Shown here one piece after another: positions 22,627 through 30,721 of a stretch of 35,479 bases of DNA (position 1 is the stretch's first letter; the number at the start of each line of letters is the position of its first letter). Location: contig NJBO01000019.1 in the NCBI GenBank assembly GCA_005223075.1, positions 1-35,479 on the forward strand, read 5' to 3'. The position numbers and the translations under genes are program-made. The notes under the pieces were generated by a model. It saw only the letters and a list, made by a program, of their open reading frames with translations, was not told the DNA's origin and made no database searches. The stretch is from a candidate division TA06 bacterium B3_TA06. GTDB lineage: Bacteria > Hydrothermota > Tepidihabitantia > B3-TA06.

Positions 22627-23277
22627 TTACTTGGTGAAGTCGATCAATACGGTGGTAGCATCAATCGTTGAATAGAGGGAACCTTCAACGACCGTTTCGG
22701 TTGCGTACCAGCCTTTGATCTTACCAAAATCCTTATCCCACCAATCGTTGGCGCCGAGATAGGTCATACCTTCAATCTCAGGATATGTAACCTTGATCTT
22801 GGCTGCACCTTTGTAGGTTTCTTCACCGATGGTGACATCCTCGGTGCCATCGTCCGCGAAAGTGATATTATTGGCCGTGTCGAAAGGCATGGTCCAGCTG
22901 TCGAGAGCATACGGTATGGAATAATAGGGTTCGGTGTCCGCTTTGGTGTTGTAGAAGTCTACTTCGTCGTTATCCTTGTCGAAGGCCATATAGCTGTAGA
23001 AGGTATCGGTTTTGAACTCCCATACAACGGTGCCGTCGTCGAGTTCGGTTTCGCCCACACATTCGGTGGTGTAGTCGGTGACTGTGGTATCATCCGTTAC
23101 GGTCCAGACATCCTCAACAGCATCGTATGTTGAGTCGTGCTTAATAGTGGTGGTTTCATACGTAGAGGTGGCGCCTTCCTTTACGCGGAAGTAATCAACG
23201 CCTGGTTTGAAGAGGTCGCAGCCCGCAAAGCCCATCACGAGCGCTACAGCCATCACGGCTAACAAAGCTTTCTTCAT
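22627..23277 (-). CDS. Putative lipoprotein
   Basis: A 216-residue protein with signal peptide and lipobox (MKKALLAVMAVALVMGFAGC). The mature part begins DLFKPGVDYFRVKEGATSTY, so a Y-F...EG...Y pattern resembles the two lipoproteins downstream, and continues with Thr- and Asp-rich beta strands (DTTVTDYTTECVGETEL). Own promoter, AAGGAGG and intrinsic terminator: a single-gene unit. A distant member of the same lipoprotein family is plausible; no function is recognised. Confidence 0.75.
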   Translation of the reverse strand: MKKALLAVMAVALVMGFAGCDLFKPGVDYFRVKEGATSTYETTTIKHDSTYDAVEDVWTVTDDTTVTDYTTECVGETELDDGTVVWEFKTDTFYSYMAFDKDNDEVDFYNTKADTEPYYSIPYALDSWTMPFDTANNITFADDGTEDVTIGEETYKGAAKIKVTYPEIEGMTYLGANDWWDKDFGKIKGWYATETVVEGSLYSTIDATTVLIDFTK

Positions 23278-23309
23278 TCGTAGCCTCCTTTAGCTTTGAT
23301 AATGCAGAA

Positions 23310-23337
23310 AGTTTATTGATTATCCGGACTTTGTCAA
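23310..23337 (-). promoter_or_regulatory. Promoter of gene 22627-23277
   Basis: On the minus strand, TTGACA (23332-23337), 16-bp spacer, TAAACT (23310-23315). Confidence 0.65.
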
Positions 23338-23424
23338 CCCCCCCCCCGCATTGCCTCATCAAAAATCAACTCGAAATTGGGATCGTTGCCTCACGTGAAA
23401 ATCTACTCCAACTGAATTATAAAC

Positions 23425-23454
23425 AAAAACGCGGGGCCTGCGCCCCGCGTTTTT
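23425..23454 (-). terminator. Terminator of gene 23468-23833
   Basis: A 13-bp perfect stem AAAAACGCGGGGC / GCCCCGCGTTTTT with loop of 4 nt. Nearly the same hairpin core as at 22587. Confidence 0.85.
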
Positions 23455-23467
23455 GACATCTGATCCG

Positions 23468-23833
23468 TTACTCCTCGGGGAGGGTATCGGGAACTACGAT
23501 ATGGAGGGTGTCCTCTGATTCCAGCTCGTTCTCGCCGAGGACGGCTTTAGCGGTGATATAAACACCTTCGGTATCCACAGCCTCAGCTTTCCACGAGGTG
23601 CTGTACACGCCTTCAGTGCCTTCAGTTACCTCTACATCGATTCCGGAGAACACTACTTTGTCAACCTCTGCCGGGTCGGTAGTTGCCTTTATCTCGAGTG
23701 AATCCCCGAAAGCAACTTCCTGATCACCAGTAGGGCTCAGTGTAACCGAAACGATTTCGTCCTTTTCGCACTTCAGTGCGGCAAAACCCAGTACCAGTAA
23801 GACAGCCATTGCGGCTAGCAGTGCTTTTTTCAT
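23468..23833 (-). CDS. Small exported Ig-like domain protein
   Basis: A 121-residue protein starting at the ATG 23833 (a GTG just before it is less well spaced from AAGGAGG). The signal peptide MKKALLAAMAVLLVLGFAAL is followed by KCEKDE, so a Cys is near the cleavage site without a good lipobox. The remaining ~95 residues (VTLSPTGDQEVAFGDSLEIK, YSTSWKAEAVDTEGVY, ITAKAV) resemble a single bacterial Ig-like (BIG-type) fold. Single-gene unit with promoter and terminator. Function unknown. Confidence 0.7.
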   Translation of the reverse strand: MKKALLAAMAVLLVLGFAALKCEKDEIVSVTLSPTGDQEVAFGDSLEIKATTDPAEVDKVVFSGIDVEVTEGTEGVYSTSWKAEAVDTEGVYITAKAVLGENELESEDTLHIVVPDTLPEE

Positions 23834-23864
23834 CACGTAACCTCCTTAGGATTTAAAGCATTAA

Positions 23865-23892
23865 AGTTTATTGACTATTTGGGGGTTGTCAA
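23865..23892 (-). promoter_or_regulatory. Promoter of gene 23468-23833
   Basis: On the minus strand, TTGACA (23887-23892), 16-bp spacer, TAAACT (23865-23870). Very similar to the promoter at 23310. Confidence 0.65.
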
Positions 23893-23947
23893 GCCCTCAG
23901 AGAGTTCGTCAATATTATAGTTTTAGGTCGAAAGAAGGGTTTTATCC

Positions 23948-23976
23948 TTGACATCCTCGCCTGAGACGGGTAGGAT
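23948..23976 (+). promoter_or_regulatory. Promoter of a small RNA
   Basis: TTGACA (23948-23953), 17-bp spacer, TAGGAT (23971-23976). No gene begins behind it; the next gene has its own promoter at 24188. Confidence 0.65.
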
Positions 23977-23982
23977 GCATCC

Positions 23983-24180
23983 AGCGATATGCAGGAGGAC
24001 GGATCAAGTGAAGACGGCTACTCCATTGAGTAGAAGGTGGAACCACCGCTGTAGACCGATGGGAAAGAACGTAAGTTGCCGCTAGGAGATAAGGAAATCC
24101 TATTTTCTAAGGACGGGAGATTATTAAGGCCCCGCACTTATGTCTTTGCGTGGACCCCGAATAAACACCCCACGTGGCTG
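23983..24180 (+). ncRNA. Candidate independent structured small RNA
   Basis: About 200 nt with no credible reading frame on either strand, preceded by a near-consensus promoter and followed by a separate promoter. Hairpins: GGTGG-aa-CCACC (about 24040) enclosed by CGGCTAC / GTAG-a-CCG, and TAGGA...TCCTA (about 24083-24103). The motif GGACGG occurs near both ends (about 23998 and 24112). The 3' part (24149-24178) contains broken ends of the 42-bp repeat (GGACCCCGAA, then CACCCCACG). No match to RNase P, tmRNA, SRP or 6S RNA signatures that I can recognise. The 3' end is a guess. Confidence 0.4.
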
Positions 24181-24187
24181 GCAAGAC

Positions 24188-24215
24188 TTGACAGGCTCTT
24201 TCTGATGATTAGGAT
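24188..24215 (+). promoter_or_regulatory. Promoter of gene 24237
   Basis: TTGACA (24188-24193), 16-bp spacer, TAGGAT (24210-24215). AAGGAGG precedes the ATG at 24237. Confidence 0.7.
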
Positions 24216-24236
24216 AGGAGACAACAAGGAGGTCTG

Positions 24237-24974
24237 ATGAAGATCGTAAAAAGAGTTCTACCTGTCCTTTTGATCGCCCTGGCCCTGGCGGGCTGCGATC
24301 TCTTGAAGAAAGCGCTCACCAAGGGTATAGCGCATACCGCCTCACGCATCAACTCCATCCAGGCCGTTGGCGCGTCCAAGGAGTTTGCGTTTGTTGACAT
24401 CGAGTACGTATTTACCGGAACCGGCGTAGCGGACGAGCGGGCGGTGTTCAGCCGAGAGGGCTCGGATGCTCGGGATACGGTGGAGATTGAGCTCCAAGGG
24501 ACCATCTACACCGATGTGGACACCCTCACTCCGAATACCCGCTATACCTATACCCTGTGGCTGCTTGACGGCGAAGATCTGGAAGAGTACGACGAGGTGA
24601 CGGTCAAGACCCTGCCCGTGATCGAGATTGTTACTCCCGCTGATAATCTTACCGCTGATGCCGTTGAGTTAACGTGGAAGAAACTTACTTACGAAGGAGA
24701 AGATTACCTCACTTATGAAGTGGCCATTTACGACGGAGAGGGGATAGACCTTGCCGATCTAGATCTTGAAGCGCTGCTTGAGCTCACCGATCCGGTGGAA
24801 GACCCCACTGAGGTTGTCCTAGATGCCTCTGATACCGAGGGCTCCCACACCTTTGGTGTTTCCCCGCCAGCACTCGCCAAGGCCTACGTGGTTAAGGTCA
24901 CCACCAAGCGAGGGATCGGCGACAAACTCTCCAACAAATCAACCGCGATAAAGCCCTTCTTGTGGCTAGAGTAA
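24237..24974 (+). CDS. Lipoprotein with fibronectin type III-like domains
   Basis: A 245-residue protein with lipoprotein signal and lipobox (VLLIALALAGC). The mature part has two beta-sandwich-like sections. The first (about 40-130) contains LTPNTRYTYTLWLLDGED, the typical end of a fibronectin type III domain, and the second (about 130-245) opens VIEIVTPADNLTADAVELTW and holds YEVAIYDG and KAYVVKVTTKRG. Probably a surface-exposed binding or scaffold lipoprotein. Single-gene unit with its own promoter, AAGGAGG and a terminator shared with the convergent yfhO-like gene. Confidence 0.75.
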   Translation: MKIVKRVLPVLLIALALAGCDLLKKALTKGIAHTASRINSIQAVGASKEFAFVDIEYVFTGTGVADERAVFSREGSDARDTVEIELQGTIYTDVDTLTPNTRYTYTLWLLDGEDLEEYDEVTVKTLPVIEIVTPADNLTADAVELTWKKLTYEGEDYLTYEVAIYDGEGIDLADLDLEALLELTDPVEDPTEVVLDASDTEGSHTFGVSPPALAKAYVVKVTTKRGIGDKLSNKSTAIKPFLWLE

Positions 24975-25002
24975 TACTTTAATCGAACTATCTTACAGAA
25001 CT

Positions 25003-25023
25003 ACGCCCCCTCCGAGGGGGCGT
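25003..25023. terminator. Convergent stem-loop between 24974 and 25036
   Basis: ACGCCCCC-tccga-GGGGGCGT, followed on the + strand by TGGTTTA. It can serve the genes from both sides. Confidence 0.7.
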
Positions 25024-25035
25024 TGGTTTAACATC

Positions 25036-27609
25036 TCAGGGTTCTTTTCGCTTCTTGCGATTAGCAACCAGTGAGAGGACTACCGCTAGTCCTACCAATC
25101 CCAGGGCCGCAAAGGTGATCCATACGCCTGCAGTCTGGTAAGGGGAGCGGAACCGGAAGACAACCTGGTGTTGGCCGGGCTCTAACGTGACCGCACGCAG
25201 GGTGTAGTCCGCGCGGTAGACCTTCTGCTCGACCCCGTCCACCCACGCCCTGTAATATGGATACCAGTTCTCCGAGAGCACAAGCACCGAATGGCGTTTA
25301 ACGTCGGCGGCGATCTCGATCACGTTCGGTTCATACCTCGTGATTTGCACCTGGCCCGGTGAGGTTGTATCTGAGGAGGGTCGCCAGCCTTCGGGTTTCT
25401 CTTCAAGTATCACGGTTTTAAGTGGATCGAAATTCACTCGTTTCATCCGAGTCAGGATAGCTTCGTTCTCGCCGATCACCTCAACGTCGGTAGCGAGCCA
25501 TGCTCTGGAGTGCTGTCCGTAATTGCGGTAGATTGCGTAGCGCTGTCCTGCATAGACCGGACGGAAGGAGCTGCGTGTGGTGTCAATCCACGGGGCAAGT
25601 TCTGCGTGCAGCGCCATTATGGTCTGCTGGTCCTTGGGGCTGTAGGCTGCAAGTTGGCTGGTATCGGGGAGTCGTAGCGCAATAAGATAGCCTACATCCA
25701 GCATGGTCAAAAACGCTGGGTAGCGCAGGTTGCGCGGATTGCGGAACATGATTGTGCGAGGCTCGCCGGGAACGTCTATGAACTCCTGATATCGCCCGAG
25801 CTGGTTTCCGTGATATCCGCCCACCGACTGGATGTGATAGAGCATGAGGTAGTCGTCGTTGCGATAGAGATCCTGGCCGCGGAACTGTAAAGGGAATACG
25901 CGAAAGACGCCTTTTTCTCTTTTAAGGAACGATACCACCTCGTCCGGGGCGTAGAACTCGCCTGCGGAGACGGGGTTGCCTGTCTGATCCCTTACCACGT
26001 TGACGAAGTGGCGGTCAACCAGCCACAGATCAATAAACACAACAGCAGCAAGGATTACTCCCCACAGCCATCGGAGTTTGCGCAGCTTCCTCCAGAGAAG
26101 GATGACAGCAAGTCCCAAGCCGGTAAAGAGTAAGCCCAGCCAGAATCCGCCGGCGGCGTTAGGGAGGTTGTCACGCATTTTAGAAAGCAAAGCACCTGCT
26201 CGCGCACCGCCCTGTGCCTTGATAAGGCCTCCTTTTGCAAGCGATGCCACGAAGTTGCCGAAGCCCTGCGGGGCAAGAGAGGACCACAACCCGAAGATCA
26301 ATAAAAGCCCGGCCACTACTATGAAGACAATGGTAGCTGTATCCGCCCTTCTCTTTTTGTCTTTGGGTAACTTAAGCGGCCTCTCTAAAGCGGCCTCGAG
26401 ACCAAGCGCGGCCAAAACCACCGCCGAGAACGAGACGGTAAAGAAGATCATCGCCGGTGCGCGGAAGCTCGATAGCATCGGGAAGATGGTGTATGGGATG
26501 CGGTAGAAGGGTGTGTTTCCGCCAAGCGCCATCAGTATGGCGAAGATTGAAAAACCGGTAAAGAACTTCGTCTCCCTGCGTCTCCATGCAAGGATTATCC
26601 CAATGATGGCCAGCGCCAGGATGATGATCCCGAAATACTCGGAGTGCTGCTTGAACGCGTTGGCCCCCCAGTAGTTTCCCAGGATCCCGGAGAAGCGTGG
26701 ATTAAAAAGATCAAAAAGCTCGGCTCGGGGCAATGACCACGAGGTGTTCCACTCCCAGCCGCGTCCGCCGGCTCCACGCGGGGAGAGACCCAGGTAGCTG
26801 AGCGCGGGAAGGAACTGGATTGCAGAGATGGCAAAACCCAGAGCAAGAGAGCCGAAGGACAGCCCCGCACTCTTAGCGGCAAACCCCCAACGCTTCCTTT
26901 TGAAGCCCAGAACGAAGAAGCGGAAGATGATATAGAAGGCCATCATCATCAAAAGGTAGTAGGTCATCTGGACGTGTGGCGAGAGCAGCGCCAGGCCTAT
27001 CACCAGACCCAGCAAAGCAAAATACATCAACCTCCGTTTTGTCTGTGGATTAAAAGCCTTCTGTATCATAAAGAGTCCTGCGGGCAGGAACGATGCGACT
27101 ATCACCTTTCCGTCGTGCCCTGCATCCACCAAAGAAACGATAACGCAGGTGAACATGTAAGCCACCGCCCCCACAAGCGCCACCGGTTTTTTGCAATCGA
27201 GGGTCCGCAAGAATCCGTAGGTGAAGATGCCGGCAACGATGATCTGCAAGACAAACACAAGCGCCATCACCGTGCCAACCGGCAGGATCGTCCGCAGCAG
27301 TGCGGTTATATAGAACGCATCTCCGTGGAACGCGTCGATGTAGGGCAGGCCTCCGAAGATGTAGGGGTTCCATAAAGGAAACTGGCCTGTTGCCCTTAAG
27401 CTCTCCTGGACAAAGCTCTTGAACATGTAGCCTGATATGAGCTGGTCTGAGCCGTGTATCAGATGTCCTCTTGCCAGGGTGTTGGCGAAGAGCAAAAACA
27501 CAAGGATGCTTAATCCCAGAAGTATCCATCCCCAGCCTATCTCGATCCTGGCAGGGGTTGTTTTTTTAGCTTCCGGCCTTGCCGGTTTGCGAGACTTTTT
27601 TGCTGCCAT
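25036..27609 (-). CDS. YfhO-family polytopic membrane protein
   Basis: An 857-residue protein. The start at 27609 (ATG, GGAGG just upstream) overlaps the previous gene by 44 nt. A basic N-terminus (AAKKSRKPARPEAKK) is followed by about a dozen membrane helices in two blocks and a C-terminal periplasmic domain (YYRAWVDGVEQKVYRADYTL, LEPGQHQVVFRFRSPY) with a last helix. LFANTLARGHLIHGSDQL, QFPLWNPYIFGGLP and SENWYPYYRAWVDG are characteristic of YfhO (PF09586), GT-C-like proteins linked to glycosylation of lipoteichoic acids or glycans with lipid-linked sugars. Last gene of the GT2-GT4-UPF0104-YfhO operon, so a role in envelope glycan decoration is inferred. Confidence 0.88.
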   Translation of the reverse strand: MAAKKSRKPARPEAKKTTPARIEIGWGWILLGLSILVFLLFANTLARGHLIHGSDQLISGYMFKSFVQESLRATGQFPLWNPYIFGGLPYIDAFHGDAFYITALLRTILPVGTVMALVFVLQIIVAGIFTYGFLRTLDCKKPVALVGAVAYMFTCVIVSLVDAGHDGKVIVASFLPAGLFMIQKAFNPQTKRRLMYFALLGLVIGLALLSPHVQMTYYLLMMMAFYIIFRFFVLGFKRKRWGFAAKSAGLSFGSLALGFAISAIQFLPALSYLGLSPRGAGGRGWEWNTSWSLPRAELFDLFNPRFSGILGNYWGANAFKQHSEYFGIIILALAIIGIILAWRRRETKFFTGFSIFAILMALGGNTPFYRIPYTIFPMLSSFRAPAMIFFTVSFSAVVLAALGLEAALERPLKLPKDKKRRADTATIVFIVVAGLLLIFGLWSSLAPQGFGNFVASLAKGGLIKAQGGARAGALLSKMRDNLPNAAGGFWLGLLFTGLGLAVILLWRKLRKLRWLWGVILAAVVFIDLWLVDRHFVNVVRDQTGNPVSAGEFYAPDEVVSFLKREKGVFRVFPLQFRGQDLYRNDDYLMLYHIQSVGGYHGNQLGRYQEFIDVPGEPRTIMFRNPRNLRYPAFLTMLDVGYLIALRLPDTSQLAAYSPKDQQTIMALHAELAPWIDTTRSSFRPVYAGQRYAIYRNYGQHSRAWLATDVEVIGENEAILTRMKRVNFDPLKTVILEEKPEGWRPSSDTTSPGQVQITRYEPNVIEIAADVKRHSVLVLSENWYPYYRAWVDGVEQKVYRADYTLRAVTLEPGQHQVVFRFRSPYQTAGVWITFAALGLVGLAVVLSLVANRKKRKEP

Positions 27610-28567
27610 TGCGCCTCCGCACAAAGATAACGGAAATTAGAACAAAAGTCAACTCTGCTGCCGTAAACCAAAGCCTCTGGCCGAAAGAGAGGGCAACCGC
27701 TACACCTGATCCTACTAGACTTGAAAGGAAAAGAGCGAGCAATCCCTCGCGCACACCCAATCCGCCGGGAACGAATATCGCCAGAAGTCCAACTATGTAT
27801 GCCGCGGCAAAACCACCGGTTACTACCACCCAGTCGCTCAGGGGCAATGGATTCACCGATGCAAGAAATAGATAGAACGCGGTGCCGTAGAGAAGCCAGC
27901 TCACTAGATATAGAAGAAAAAATCCCAGAAGTCCGGGATAGGAGAGCTCAAAGCGTATAGGCTCTCTTTTGAGAAGCCTAAGGATCCAATTGGTTATCCG
28001 CTCGATGATGCGGGGATGAAGCAGTCCAAGAATCACGGCAATCGGTAAGAGCAGCCACCACAAGGAGATGGAGCGAATCCCCAACCTTGCAAGCAGCGGG
28101 GCGAGCATGCGCTCCTGCTCCACAAAAAGTGCTGCAAAAGTTAAGAGGATTCCTGAGAGCACCGCAAGTATCTGAGCGAGTACTGCGGCCCACACCCCGG
28201 CCTCGGCGCGCACACCCTCCTTCCGTCCAAGATATACCATTCCCGCAACCTGCCAAACCTTGCCGGGCAGGTAGCGGCCCAGTGAGGACAGCGAGAATAT
28301 CCTGAATGCTGAACCAAGGGATATGCGAGCACCCAGTCTTATAAGCAGCCAGCGCCAGAGAACGATCATGAAAAGAAGGGTTCCGGCGAGCAGCGCAAAC
28401 GATGCTATAAGAAGCCAGGGGTTAAAGTGCCATGGGAAGTCGGCTACCTCGTGCCAGTTGCGGACGACCGTCCTTACAAGAAAGAACCCGATTGCGCCTA
28501 TGGCCAGTATCTGGATGATCCAACGAATAATTTTTTTGAGGATTTTGGGGCTATCGGTTTTCTTCAT
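27566..28567 (-). CDS. UPF0104/LPG-synthase-TM family membrane protein
   Basis: A 333-residue protein with about eight membrane helices, starting MKKTDSPKILKKII. Family marks: WRWLLIRLGARISLGSAFRI, SSLGRYLPGKVWQ, GRKEGVRAEAG and FVPGGLGVREGLLA. PF03706 proteins include the membrane part of lysyl-phosphatidylglycerol synthase and flippase-like proteins often coded beside glycosyltransferases. There is no catalytic C-terminal domain. It overlaps the GT4 gene by 4 nt (ATGA) and the YfhO gene by 44 nt. Likely lipid or lipid-sugar handling in the same pathway. Confidence 0.88.
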   Translation of the reverse strand: MKKTDSPKILKKIIRWIIQILAIGAIGFFLVRTVVRNWHEVADFPWHFNPWLLIASFALLAGTLLFMIVLWRWLLIRLGARISLGSAFRIFSLSSLGRYLPGKVWQVAGMVYLGRKEGVRAEAGVWAAVLAQILAVLSGILLTFAALFVEQERMLAPLLARLGIRSISLWWLLLPIAVILGLLHPRIIERITNWILRLLKREPIRFELSYPGLLGFFLLYLVSWLLYGTAFYLFLASVNPLPLSDWVVVTGGFAAAYIVGLLAIFVPGGLGVREGLLALFLSSLVGSGVAVALSFGQRLWFTAAELTFVLISVIFVRRRNGSKKVSQTGKAGS

Positions 28568-29727
28568 CCGAGGATTCTTTTATATATGTTGAGGAGCCGG
28601 AGTGCTGCAGGGGCGGCAAGGAAGCGCTCCCTGGCTTTCATCTGTCCTCTTTTGGCCATCAACAGGGTCTTTCTTTCGTTATTATATAGCTCCTTGATCG
28701 CCTGTGCCAGGGCGTGCGGATCGTCCGGGGGGACAAGAACCCCGGTCTCCCCGGGTTGAATGATCTCGCGCTGCCCCCCTGAATCGGCACCGATCACCGC
28801 AATGCCGGCTAACTGGGCTTCAACCAGGACCACCCCAAAACCCTCTTCCACCGAGGGCAGAACCATCACCCCAGCTTCCCGGAGAATCCCTGCTAACTCG
28901 TGATGTGGTTTACGTCCAAGGAACTCGACCTTGCGGGCCATCCCCTCCTCTTTTGCCAACCCCTCCAGCCTGGCTCTCTCAGGACCGTCCCCTACCAGAG
29001 TAAGGTCAAGGTCTATTTTTCCTCTTGCAAGGATCCCCAAAGATCTCACTAACACGTCGAAACGTTTCTGCCGAGCAAGGTTTCCGATGCCGATTATCCT
29101 TCGAGTCAGCTTCTTCCTCGCCGAAGTAAGGAACATATCCGAGGCGGGCATGGGGAGCACAATGCTAGGAATTCCCCTTCCAACCAATCCCGAAACCCTA
29201 TCCCTCAGATAAGATGAGACGGGCAGGATGAGCCGAACCCTTTTAAGCACCCAGCGGGCGAGCAATGACCCAAAAGGCAGTCCCTTAAGCACTCTAACGT
29301 CTGTGCCGTGAACACTCAAAAGAAGGGGAACTCTCGATGTGGCAAGGGCCGGGCGGGCCGCAACCCCTGCAGGAAGCAGCCAGTGCGCGTGCACGAGATC
29401 TATCTTCTCTTCCTCTACTATTCTTCTTGTTTCTCTCGCAAAGGCCTTAAGGAATGATGCAAGGAGCCTTAAGGACTTCACATGCTTGAGTGCGGCAAGC
29501 ATCCTGCCCTCGTAGGCCAGGGTCTCATCCTTATCCGGTGCGTAGCGGAAGCGGCATATCTTTACCCCGTGACGTTTTTCTCGCTCGGCCAAGCCTGCGG
29601 CGTGAGGGCAGAGAACGTAAGGTTCAACCTCATCCTTCGCAAGCGCCCCTATAAGTTCCTCGATGAACGCACCCGAGGGGTCTGCGGCAAATCTCGGATA
29701 GTTGTGGGTAAGATAGAGAACCCGCAT
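28564..29727 (-). CDS. Glycosyltransferase family 4
   Basis: A 387-residue cytoplasmic or membrane-associated enzyme with GT-B fold. The N-terminal acceptor domain has YLTHNYPRFAADPSGAF (Gly-rich acceptor loop) and LVHAHWLLPAG. The C-terminal sugar-nucleotide domain has GIGNLARQKRFDVLVRSL, LVGDGPERARLE, FLGRKPHHEL and the E-x7-E motif in EEGFGVVLVEAQLAG. Sugar specificity cannot be read. It sits 8 nt after the GT2 gene and overlaps the flippase-like gene, so it belongs to the glycosylation operon. Confidence 0.93.
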   Translation of the reverse strand: MRVLYLTHNYPRFAADPSGAFIEELIGALAKDEVEPYVLCPHAAGLAEREKRHGVKICRFRYAPDKDETLAYEGRMLAALKHVKSLRLLASFLKAFARETRRIVEEEKIDLVHAHWLLPAGVAARPALATSRVPLLLSVHGTDVRVLKGLPFGSLLARWVLKRVRLILPVSSYLRDRVSGLVGRGIPSIVLPMPASDMFLTSARKKLTRRIIGIGNLARQKRFDVLVRSLGILARGKIDLDLTLVGDGPERARLEGLAKEEGMARKVEFLGRKPHHELAGILREAGVMVLPSVEEGFGVVLVEAQLAGIAVIGADSGGQREIIQPGETGVLVPPDDPHALAQAIKELYNNERKTLLMAKRGQMKARERFLAAPAALRLLNIYKRILG

Positions 29728-29735
29728 GGGGTGGG

Positions 29736-30650
29736 TCAGCGTCGCCGGCGCTTGGAAAACTCAATCTCTGCACGCAGCTGAGCAACCTGCTCGGCGAGGA
29801 AGCCGGCCATCAAAAGCAGCAGGCCCGCAACGATAAGAAGGATCACCAGGTAAAGAAGCGGCCGGAAACCAAGACCAGCGAAGATGCGCAGCCCGATTGC
29901 AACCAGCCCGGCGATTATGCCGAGACCTATGCTTGCGCCACCGAGTGTCCCAAACAAAAGCATCGGCTTGCGGGAGTAGCGCAAAAGGAAAGATACCGAG
30001 ATAAGATCGAGCACCCCCAGAGGGACGCGCCAGAACCCGAACTTCGAGCGGCCGTGCATCCGAGGCCTGAGGGTAACGTCTACCTCCTCGATCCTCCAGC
30101 CGTCCTTGGCGGCAAGCACCACAAGGTAGCGGTGCCAGTCCTTGCGCAGGGATATATCCTCAACAACCTCGCGGCGGAACGCCTTCACCGAGTTCAAATC
30201 CCTTACATTGATCCGGAATAACAGCCTTGAGAGTGTGTTGTAGACCCCTGAGACAAAACGCTTCTTATAACGTCCAATCTTATGACCGGTGACCAGTTCA
30301 GCCCTTCCCTCAAGGATCGGCTCAACCAGTTTGGGGATGTCGGTTATCAAAAACTGTAAGTCTGCTGGGAAGAAGACAAAAACCTCGCCCTTTGCTTCTT
30401 CAAATCCAGTCTCGAGTGCGCGGGTGACGCCGAAGTTCGCACGGTGCTTGAACACTCGCAGGAACGGGTGCTTTCGAGCAAGCCCCTTTGCCGCGGTATA
30501 TGTTCCGTCGGTGCTGCCGTCGTCTATCAAAAGGACCTCGAAGCCGAAGTTCGCTTTCTCGGAAAGCTCTGCGAACCCACTCACAAGGAGCGGGATATTT
30601 TCTTCTTCGTTGCATGCGGGCACGATAACCGAAACTTTAGGCCTCTTCAC
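29736..30650 (-). CDS. Membrane-bound glycosyltransferase family 2 (DPM1/GtrB-like)
   Basis: A 304-residue protein, GTG start at 30650. The GT-A domain (1-225) has VSVIVPACNEEENIP, LLIDDGSTDGT, RANFGVTRALETGF and FGVTRA-type acceptor text; two membrane helices (about 230-290) follow, with a coiled basic tail. This layout fits polyprenyl-phosphate sugar synthases, which load a sugar onto a lipid carrier. One oddity: the second acidic motif, normally DADLQ, reads PADLQ, so the first Asp is replaced. HGRSKFG matches the family. First gene of the operon; no ribosome site and start 6 nt from the -10, so probably leaderless. Confidence 0.9.
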   Translation of the reverse strand: MKRPKVSVIVPACNEEENIPLLVSGFAELSEKANFGFEVLLIDDGSTDGTYTAAKGLARKHPFLRVFKHRANFGVTRALETGFEEAKGEVFVFFPADLQFLITDIPKLVEPILEGRAELVTGHKIGRYKKRFVSGVYNTLSRLLFRINVRDLNSVKAFRREVVEDISLRKDWHRYLVVLAAKDGWRIEEVDVTLRPRMHGRSKFGFWRVPLGVLDLISVSFLLRYSRKPMLLFGTLGGASIGLGIIAGLVAIGLRIFAGLGFRPLLYLVILLIVAGLLLLMAGFLAEQVAQLRAEIEFSKRRRR

Positions 30651-30656
30651 AGTAAA

Positions 30657-30684
30657 AGTCTACCTTACAGAACAGGAAAGTCAA
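30657..30684 (-). promoter_or_regulatory. Promoter of the glycosylation operon, leaderless
   Basis: On the minus strand, TTGACT (30679-30684), 16-bp spacer, TAGACT (30657-30662), 6 nt, GTG at 30648-30650. Confidence 0.65.
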
Positions 30685-30692
30685 GCCGTCTA

Positions 30693-30721
30693 TCCTCCTT
30701 TTCGCCTTCGGCAAAAGGATC
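30693..30721 (+). repeat. 29-bp palindromic repeat (CTCCTTTT...GATC family)
   Basis: TCCTCC-TTTTCGCC-ttc-GGCAAAAG-GATC. Same plan and orientation as 19792-19820. It lies just upstream of the operon promoter. Confidence 0.7.
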
